Below, piece after piece: positions 6,324 to 13,012 of a DNA stretch of 18,241 bases. The stretch comes from Candidatus Goldiibacteriota bacterium (lineage in GTDB: Bacteria; Oederibacteriota; PGYV01; DSYL01). The DNA is taken from positions 1-18,241 of the forward strand of contig JAOAAI010000263.1 of the NCBI GenBank assembly GCA_026418955.1, given 5' to 3'. The translations under genes and the position numbers were made by a program. The notes below the pieces were generated by a model. That model was not told the DNA's origin. It did no database searches and was given only the letters and a program-made list of their open reading frames with translations. Every line of letters starts with the position of its first letter. Position 1 is the stretch's first letter.

Positions 6324-8804
6324 ATGGAAGAAAAAAATAATAATGAAAAAGTAAAAACAGAAAAAATTATTCAGACACCGATTGAAGAAGAAATGAAAAT
6401 ATCTTATCTTGATTATTCTATGAGTGTTATTGTTGGAAGAGCTCTTCCTGATATACGGGATGGATTAAAACCTGTTCAAAGAAGAATAATTTATACTATG
6501 AATCTGATGGGGTTACATCATAACAAACCATACAGGAAATCTGCAAAAATAGTTGGAGAAGTAATGGGAAATTTCCATCCTCATGGTGATACTGCAATAT
6601 ATGAGACTATGGTTAGGATGGCTCAGGATTTTACTTTTAGAATGCCACTTATACAGGGACAGGGAAATTTTGGTTCAATTGATGGTGATCCACCTGCTGC
6701 AATGCGTTATACTGAAGCACGATTAAGCAAAATAGCAGAAGAATTAATATCTGATATTGATAAAGATACAGTTGATTTTGTTCCAAATTATGATGAAACC
6801 ACAAAAGAACCTGTAGTATTTCCTGTTTCATTCCCACATTTACTTGTAAATGGTTCTTCTGGAATTGCTGTTGGTATGGCAACAAATATACCACCTCATA
6901 ATTTTGGAGAAGTTATTGATGCAGTTATTTACAGAATTGATAATCTTGATGAAAAAGTTGAAATTGATGACATATTAAAAATTATAAAAGGACCTGATTT
7001 TCCAACAGGTGCATATATTATAGGTAAAACAGGTATAAAACAGGCATATTCAACTGGTAGAGGGACTATAACATTACAAGCAAAAGTAAAGATAGAAGAA
7101 ACACAAAAAGGTAAACAGCAAATTGTAATTACTGAATTACCATATATGGTAAATAAAGCACAATTACTTGAAAACATAGCAGAACTTGTCAGAAATAAAA
7201 AAATTGAAGGTATTACAGATATAAGAGATGAATCGGATAAAGATGGTATAAGAGCAGTTATTGAAGTTGGTAGAAATGAAAATCCAGAAATAATTTTAAA
7301 TCAACTTTATAAACACACATCTCTTCGTACAAGTTTTGGAATTATTTTTCTTGCATTAGTGGATGGAAAGCCAAAAGTTTTAAATATTCTTGAAATCATA
7401 GATAATTTTATAAATTACAGAAAAGAAGTGATAATAAGAAGAGCAAAATTTGATTTGGATAAAGCCGAAAAAAGAGCTCATATTTTAGAAGGTTTAAAGA
7501 TTGCTTTGAAATATTTAGATCAAGTAATAAAACTTATAAGAAATTCAAAATCAGTGGAAGATGCAAAAGAAGGTTTAATGAAAAATTTCAAACTTACAGA
7601 AATTCAAGCACAAGCCATACTTGATATGAAATTACAACAATTAACAGCCCTTGAAATAGAAAAATTAAATAAAGAATATCAAGATTTAATAAAATTAATA
7701 GAAGAATTAAAATCATTACTTGCAAGTGAAAGAAAAATTTATAATCTGATGAAAGAAGAACTTTTAGAGATAAAAAATAAATATGCTGATGCAAGAAGGA
7801 CTGAAATTTTAAGCAGGGAAAAAGAAATTTCAATTGAAGATCTTATAAAAGAAGAAGATATGGTTGTTACCATTACTCATTCGGGATATATTAAAAGAAC
7901 TCCTGTATCGGTTTATAAAGCGCAGCGAAGGGGTGGTAGGGGTATTATCGCTGTTACAACAAAAGAAGAAGATTTTGTTGAAGATCTCTTTGTATCAAAT
8001 ACACATGATTATTTAATGTTTTTTACCAATAAAGGAAGATGTTACTGGCTTAAAGTTTATGAAATACCTGAAGCGGGTAGACAAAATAAAGGAAAAGCAA
8101 TAGTTAATTTAATAAAATTTGAAGAAGGTGAACGTATTTCCTCATATGTTTCTGTTAAGGATTTTAGTGAAGATAAATATATAATCATGGTCACTGAGAA
8201 TGGAACTGTGAAAAGAACCAATTTATCACTTTTTTCAAAACCAAGAGCGGGTGGTATAATTGCAATTAATCTTGCTCCAGGAGATAATCTTATTGAAACA
8301 AGAATTGCAGAAGAGAAAGATGAAATTTTTATTGCAACTTCAAATGGTATGGCAATACGTTCAAAGGTAAAAGAATTTAGAGAAATAGGAAGAACAGGAA
8401 TGGGTGTACGTGGTATTAAATTAGGAAAAAATGATAGAGTTGTCAGTATGACAACTTTAAGTCCGGATGATAAAGATAAAACTTTACTTTCTGTTTCTGA
8501 AAATGGTTTTGGTAAAAGAACAAAAGTTTCAGAATACAGGTTGCAAGCAAGGGGTGGAAAGGGAATTATAAATCTTAAAGTAACAGAAAAAACAGGGTCT
8601 CTTATATCTATAAAACTTGTTTCTGATACAGATGAATTAATGATAATAACTACAAAAGGGACATTAATAAGAACAAGAATAAAAGATATAAAAACAATTG
8701 GTAGAAATACACAGGGGGTACGTTTAATAAAATTGAAAGAAGGCGAAAAAGTAAGTGCTGTTGCAAGGATTGCAGAAGATGATGAAAAAGATGAAAAGGA
8801 ATAA
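6324..8804 (+). CDS. gyrA: DNA gyrase subunit A
   Basis: An 826-residue breakage-rejoining subunit that, with GyrB, introduces negative supercoils. The N-terminal winged-helix/tower part begins at about residue 20; the catalytic tyrosine is Y129 in AAMRYTEARL, after the HPHGDT and QGQGNFGSIDGD motifs. A coiled coil spans roughly residues 365-490. The C-terminal beta-pinwheel (about 505-815) has recurrent blades, and the GyrA box QRRGGRG (534-540) is intact, which makes this gyrase rather than topoisomerase IV. At the quinolone positions equivalent to E. coli S83 and D87 it has T90 and E94; such residues occur naturally in other bacteria. A short ribosome site (AAGGA) precedes the ATG. It lies 22 bases after dnaN and 14 before the next gene. 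Confidence 0.98.
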   Translation: MEEKNNNEKVKTEKIIQTPIEEEMKISYLDYSMSVIVGRALPDIRDGLKPVQRRIIYTMNLMGLHHNKPYRKSAKIVGEVMGNFHPHGDTAIYETMVRMAQDFTFRMPLIQGQGNFGSIDGDPPAAMRYTEARLSKIAEELISDIDKDTVDFVPNYDETTKEPVVFPVSFPHLLVNGSSGIAVGMATNIPPHNFGEVIDAVIYRIDNLDEKVEIDDILKIIKGPDFPTGAYIIGKTGIKQAYSTGRGTITLQAKVKIEETQKGKQQIVITELPYMVNKAQLLENIAELVRNKKIEGITDIRDESDKDGIRAVIEVGRNENPEIILNQLYKHTSLRTSFGIIFLALVDGKPKVLNILEIIDNFINYRKEVIIRRAKFDLDKAEKRAHILEGLKIALKYLDQVIKLIRNSKSVEDAKEGLMKNFKLTEIQAQAILDMKLQQLTALEIEKLNKEYQDLIKLIEELKSLLASERKIYNLMKEELLEIKNKYADARRTEILSREKEISIEDLIKEEDMVVTITHSGYIKRTPVSVYKAQRRGGRGIIAVTTKEEDFVEDLFVSNTHDYLMFFTNKGRCYWLKVYEIPEAGRQNKGKAIVNLIKFEEGERISSYVSVKDFSEDKYIIMVTENGTVKRTNLSLFSKPRAGGIIAINLAPGDNLIETRIAEEKDEIFIATSNGMAIRSKVKEFREIGRTGMGVRGIKLGKNDRVVSMTTLSPDDKDKTLLSVSENGFGKRTKVSEYRLQARGGKGIINLKVTEKTGSLISIKLVSDTDELMIITTKGTLIRTRIKDIKTIGRNTQGVRLIKLKEGEKVSAVARIAEDDEKDEKE

Positions 8805-8818
8805 TTTAGGAGGAAACA

Positions 8819-11305
8819 ATGAAAAAATCTGTTATACTATTTCAAATAATTTTGATATTGTTATTATCAATTGCTGTTCCAACCAGTTTATTTTATTATT
8901 ATGATAATTTAAAAACAACACAGTTAAATAATATAAAATCAAAATTACTATGGGCAGAAAATCAAAAAGAAATGGAAATTATCAAAGCCCAAATATCAAA
9001 AAAGCTCGACGAAATCTATGCTCAGATAAATAATTTATCATTTTCAAATATTACAAAAAAATATTCTATTTTTTTAAATGATAGAATTATTAAAAATTAT
9101 AGTTATTCAAAAAAAGAAGCGCTAGATGCTATAAAGACACAATTTTTAAAATTATGTTATGGCAAAAATGAAAGTATAGTCCTATTGTTTAAAAATGGAA
9201 ATGTTTTGATATCAAATAATGCAGAATTATTAAAATTATCATTTAAAAGTAATACAAATTTTCTTCAAGTATTATCATCAGAAAAAATTTCTGGAAATAT
9301 TAATTTTACAACTGGCGTTGCAGAATTTTTTTTACCAATTTTTGACATAAAAAATCGTCTTGTTTCTGTTCTTTATATTAGAGAAAATATAACAGAACTT
9401 GTTCAGAAAATAAGAAATGAAAAACAATCAACCCATGGTTATAATTTTATTATTAACTCTGCTGGAAAAATGCTTTTAAACACAGATATGGCAAAAGAGA
9501 ATACAGAAAACATTCTTTCTTATCCAGATATTAAAGCAATTTTATATGATGACACAGATTCAGGTATTAAAGAAGCAGAGTATAATAATCTAAAGGGTTT
9601 ATTAGGATATAAAAAAATAAATGAAATGGAAAATATTATATGCATTTTTACTCCTTACGCAGATTATTCTTTCATGAAAAAGAGGGTAGAAAAATATCAA
9701 TTGAGTTTATTTGATACAACCTTTATATTACCAGCTTATGTTTTTATAATTATAGTTTTTATAATATCTATATTTTTTATTAATCTTATTATTGATCAGA
9801 TTAACTCACCTTTAAAAAGAATTGTAAAAGCAATGACTAAAATAGATGATGAGAGTTTTCAGGAAATTCTGCCAAAAATAAGGGCTGGTGATTATAGAAA
9901 ATTAATAGATTCTATTTTGATCTTAAAAGGAAGAATTTCAGCAGCAGAAGAAAAAGCAATGAAACTTTCTCAAATGTCAAAAGAATTAGAAGAAGAGTTA
10001 TCAAAAGAAGCATCAAGATATGATGCCGAATTATCACAATTAAGAGATGCTATTAAAATAGCTGAAAATGAAAAACTAACATTTGAAGAGAAATTAATAA
10101 AACAGAAAGATGAATTTGAAAAAGAGAAAGCATTAATAAAGAAAAAACTGGAAGATGAAAAAAATGAAATTTTAAGAAAATATACAGATTTGCAGATAGA
10201 ATTTGATAAATTGAAACAAGAAATTAAAAAAATTCAAACTTCAAAAATACCACAAGAAAAAGAAAATATGCGCATACAATCAATCCTTGCGATGAATAAT
10301 GAGTTAAAAGGAGTACTCTCCGTTATTAAAACATATATATCAACAGTTTTAGGCGGAGAAGGAAAAATAACAGATACTCAACAACAATTTTTAGGTGTGG
10401 TTATTAATAAATCAGCAAGACTTGAACGTCTCATAAACGATTTAACTGAATTATCACTTCTTGAAAAGGGGGATATAAAGCCAGTAAATCAACCTGTTGA
10501 TATAAACAATATCATTCAAGATATTTTATTTGCTATACAGCCCCAGGCTGATGTAAAAAAAATAGATATAAAAGTCAATTTTGCACCTACACTTCCTTCT
10601 GTAATGAGTGATAAAAATAGAATTTCAAATGTAATAAGTGCACTATTGAATCAAGCAATAAAAGTATCTCCAAGAGGTGCAAAAATTATAATAGAAACAA
10701 AAGATACTGAGAAAGATGTGATAATCAGAATAACTGATTTTGGTATGAGTATGCCTCAATCAAAAGCAAATTTATTATTTGTTAATTTTCATGGTAATGA
10801 ATCAATAGCAGGTCCTGAATTTGTAAATACGGGGTTACGCTTTCCAATAATTAAAGCAACACTGAATAATTTAAATGGAGATATATGGGTTGAATCAGAA
10901 ATTGGCAAAGGTAAAACTTTTGTTATTTCTCTTCCAAAACAATTAGAACCAGGTATAACTCAAGAAAAGCAAGAAACAAAACCTAAAATTTCATCCTTAT
11001 CACCAGATTTTGCAACAAAACCAGTTGATGAAGTTAAACCTATTATTCAAAGGAATGTAACATCAATGCAGGATACAAGTTATAAAAAAGATACAAGTTC
11101 TGAAATTCCAACAGTGACAGAATTGTTATCATTGGATGTTCCTTTTATGGAGAAAAAGGCAGAAATTCCGGGTAAAGATATAGAAATTCCAAAAGATTTA
11201 CTTGGAAAAAAAGAGATTAAAAACAAAGATAAAATCTCTCCTCAGCAATTACCTGAGGAGCTTCCTCCCTTACCAGAACTTGAAGATGACAAAGGTTCAA
11301 TATAA
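8819..11305 (+). CDS. Membrane sensor histidine kinase-like protein, probably catalytically dead (pseudokinase)
   Basis: An 828-residue protein. In order: helix TM1 (about 6-27); an extracytoplasmic region of some 270 residues with a Cache-like strand (GYNFIINSAGKMLLNT, 207-222); TM2 (about 301-325); a HAMP-like linker (326-375); a charged coiled coil (376-475); a HisKA-like helix pair (485-550); an HATPase-like domain (565-706); and a 120-residue Pro/Glu/Lys-rich tail. The fold is clear (SARLERLINDLTELSLLEKG; GDIWVESEIGKGKTFVISLP), but catalytic residues are missing. The phospho-accepting His is N494 (MNNELK for SHELR). The N-box Asn is Q612 (LLNQAIK). The G1 motif DxGxG is DFGMS (640-644), and the G2 motif GLGL is GLRF (672-675). 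It probably senses or scaffolds without phosphorylating. No response regulator is in view. AGGAGG lies 5 bases before the ATG. Confidence 0.85.
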   Translation: MKKSVILFQIILILLLSIAVPTSLFYYYDNLKTTQLNNIKSKLLWAENQKEMEIIKAQISKKLDEIYAQINNLSFSNITKKYSIFLNDRIIKNYSYSKKEALDAIKTQFLKLCYGKNESIVLLFKNGNVLISNNAELLKLSFKSNTNFLQVLSSEKISGNINFTTGVAEFFLPIFDIKNRLVSVLYIRENITELVQKIRNEKQSTHGYNFIINSAGKMLLNTDMAKENTENILSYPDIKAILYDDTDSGIKEAEYNNLKGLLGYKKINEMENIICIFTPYADYSFMKKRVEKYQLSLFDTTFILPAYVFIIIVFIISIFFINLIIDQINSPLKRIVKAMTKIDDESFQEILPKIRAGDYRKLIDSILILKGRISAAEEKAMKLSQMSKELEEELSKEASRYDAELSQLRDAIKIAENEKLTFEEKLIKQKDEFEKEKALIKKKLEDEKNEILRKYTDLQIEFDKLKQEIKKIQTSKIPQEKENMRIQSILAMNNELKGVLSVIKTYISTVLGGEGKITDTQQQFLGVVINKSARLERLINDLTELSLLEKGDIKPVNQPVDINNIIQDILFAIQPQADVKKIDIKVNFAPTLPSVMSDKNRISNVISALLNQAIKVSPRGAKIIIETKDTEKDVIIRITDFGMSMPQSKANLLFVNFHGNESIAGPEFVNTGLRFPIIKATLNNLNGDIWVESEIGKGKTFVISLPKQLEPGITQEKQETKPKISSLSPDFATKPVDEVKPIIQRNVTSMQDTSYKKDTSSEIPTVTELLSLDVPFMEKKAEIPGKDIEIPKDLLGKKEIKNKDKISPQQLPEELPPLPELEDDKGSI
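11238..11260 (+). other. GC-rich hairpin inside the 3' end of the pseudokinase gene
   Basis: CTCCTCAG (11238-11245) and CTGAGGAG (11253-11260) form a perfect 8-bp stem with a 7-base loop, in otherwise very AT-rich DNA. No T-run follows, so it is not a classic terminator. It ends 45 bases before the gene's stop codon and may affect RNA stability or processing, or may simply be a by-product of the Pro/Glu codons. Confidence 0.4.
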
Positions 11306-11317
11306 TAAGATAAAGTC

Positions 11318-11323
11318 AGGTGA
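11318..11323 (+). promoter_or_regulatory. Shine-Dalgarno that favours the TTG start of the beta-helix gene
   Basis: AGGTGA stands 5 bases before TTG 11329-11331, the same spacing as for hsp20. It overlaps the in-frame GTG at 11320, which has no ribosome site of its own. Confidence 0.6.
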
Positions 11324-11328
11324 TTTTA

Positions 11329-12717
11329 TTGAAAAAAATTGCAATTATTTTTTTATTAATTTTTATAAAAAATCAGATATTTTCTGAAACTTATGTATCA
11401 GGTTTGATTGATAAGGTAGAAAACTGGGATTTAAAGTTTTCGCCATATATTATAAATGAAACAGTTATTATAGGAAAAAAAGGTATTTTAACAATATATC
11501 CAGGAACTGAAATAAAGTTTAAAAAAGGAGCAAAATTATTAGTAAGTGGCATTCTTTATGCAAAAGGTAACAAAGATAATCCTGTAAGATTTTTGCCTTA
11601 TGATTACGAAAGTTTTTATGAGGGTATATATTTTGATGGTGGAGGAAAATCAATTATAGAATATATTGTTATGATACGAGGAGCAATAACTGTAGAAGCT
11701 ACAAGAGTAGAGATAAATAATAATTATATTTTAAATTCAACCGGTATTATTCTTAAAAATTTTGCTGATGTTATTTTGAAAAATAATTTATTTTTAAATA
11801 ACACATATGGAGTTCATATGGAAGGAAGTAATATCAATCACAGCATATATGAAAATACATTTGCTGGCTGTAGATATGGTATTTATATTTTGAAATATAT
11901 TGATGGAAATGGAACAATAAAAAGAAATAATTTTCTGGAGAATATAAATAACATTACCAATTATTCTATTATAAATATCAATTGCACTGATAATTACTGG
12001 GGGACCGACGAACAGCAAAAAATAGTAAAAACAATAGTTGATAAAAAAATAAATCCAAAAGTTGGTGAAATTATATACAAACCATATTTAAAAGAAAAAT
12101 TAAAATTGCCTTTACCACCAGCGTCGTTTATCTCTCTTGTTAAAACATATTTGAATAAAAAGAAACCACGGGAAGATATATATAGATTTTCGTTAAGTGG
12201 TGGATTTTTTGGTTTCTTTCCAATTATTCCGGAGAGATTAAATAATGAAAACAATTTTGGACTTGGATATTCTTTAACATTTACTTTTAATCCTTTTGGT
12301 CCTATTATGCTTGGTGTTGAGACAAATTTTTTCAATATGGATAACATGGATAAATCTGTTTATAGTTATAATATGAATATATCTGAATTTTTATTAAATA
12401 TTTATGGATATTTCGGATATGATAGAAATATATATTTAGTTCCATATGCCAAATTTGGAAATGGTATTTCTCTTGTAAATGAATCATATATTTCGAACAA
12501 AATAATTTTTAATGGTAAAAATACTTTAAAATATAATGAAATATGTTATTCAATATCAGGCGGATTAGGGCTGGAATGGTTTTTAATGAAATTTTTTTCT
12601 TTTAAATTAGAGGGTATTTATCATTACTTTTTTTATCCAAGAGGTAATATTTCATTGCCGGTTATTAATATTTCCGGTAATGTTTATTTTGATACTCCAT
12701 TTTTCTTAAATAGGTAA
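11329..12717 (+). CDS. Exported right-handed beta-helix protein with putative outer-membrane beta-barrel domain
   Basis: A 462-residue protein if started at TTG 11329, or 465 from GTG 11320; the former gives a standard signal peptide (M-KK-IAIIFLLIFI..., cleavage near IFS/ET). Residues about 20-250 form a parallel beta-helix: a capping stretch with GILTIYPGTEIKFKKGAKLLVSG is followed by Asn-rich coils (ILKNNLFLNNTYGVHM, IKRNNFLENINN) and a terminal NYWGT turn, as in NosD/PbH1-type surface proteins. After a Lys/Pro-rich linker, residues about 280-462 alternate aromatic/hydrophobic and polar residues with glycine turns (FSLSGGFFGFFP, FGLGYSLTFTF, SGGLGLEWF), suggesting an eight-strand barrel. 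No pectate-lyase or other catalytic residues are recognisable. It lies between an inner-membrane sensor-like gene (23-base gap) and dciA (3-base gap). A secreted non-barrel end domain remains possible. Confidence 0.75.
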   Translation: MKKIAIIFLLIFIKNQIFSETYVSGLIDKVENWDLKFSPYIINETVIIGKKGILTIYPGTEIKFKKGAKLLVSGILYAKGNKDNPVRFLPYDYESFYEGIYFDGGGKSIIEYIVMIRGAITVEATRVEINNNYILNSTGIILKNFADVILKNNLFLNNTYGVHMEGSNINHSIYENTFAGCRYGIYILKYIDGNGTIKRNNFLENINNITNYSIININCTDNYWGTDEQQKIVKTIVDKKINPKVGEIIYKPYLKEKLKLPLPPASFISLVKTYLNKKKPREDIYRFSLSGGFFGFFPIIPERLNNENNFGLGYSLTFTFNPFGPIMLGVETNFFNMDNMDKSVYSYNMNISEFLLNIYGYFGYDRNIYLVPYAKFGNGISLVNESYISNKIIFNGKNTLKYNEICYSISGGLGLEWFLMKFFSFKLEGIYHYFFYPRGNISLPVINISGNVYFDTPFFLNR

Positions 12718-12720
12718 AAA

Positions 12721-12999
12721 ATGCAACATATAAAAGATATAATTGAAAAGCTGATTAAAAAAACTAAATTTAAAGAATTAAGTGAGGCAAATTTTATTTT
12801 GGAAAATTGGGAAAAAATTGTAGGAAAGGATATTGCTGATAATACTTTTCCTATAAAATTATATAAACATACACTATTTGTAAATGTTAAAAATAGTGTT
12901 ATAATGGAAGAAATGATATATAAAAAAAATGAATTGATTGAAAAAATTAATTCTGTATTTAAAGAAAAAAAGATAAAAAATATTATATTTAAAATATGA
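12721..12999 (+). CDS. dciA: DUF721 / DciA-like replicative helicase-loading protein
   Basis: A 92-residue protein covering essentially only the DUF721 domain. The family pattern is visible: an N-terminal helix, then ILENWEKIVGKDIADNTFPIKLYKHTLFVNVKNSVIMEEM, with the W-x-x-IVG and the beta hairpin, then the helix ELIEKINSVF and the final strand IKNIIFKI. DciA is the ancestral bacterial protein that helps load DnaB helicase at the origin and is often coded near dnaA, recF or gyrB; its place 13 bases before gyrB fits that. Only a weak AGG precedes the ATG, and the 3-base gap to the upstream stop suggests translational coupling. The family call is good; the helicase role is taken from characterised members. 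Confidence 0.82.
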   Translation: MQHIKDIIEKLIKKTKFKELSEANFILENWEKIVGKDIADNTFPIKLYKHTLFVNVKNSVIMEEMIYKKNELIEKINSVFKEKKIKNIIFKI

Positions 13000-13012
13000 A
13001 ATGGAGGAATAA

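Noticed and set aside
6591..6605. GyrA T90/E94 as a quinolone-resistance mutation
   Set aside because: Thr and Glu at these positions occur naturally in other bacteria; resistance cannot be concluded from the residues alone.
11202..11387. 61-codon open frame overlapping the end of the pseudokinase and the start of the beta-helix gene
   Set aside because: It is out of frame with two well-supported genes, has no family features, and mirrors their codon composition.
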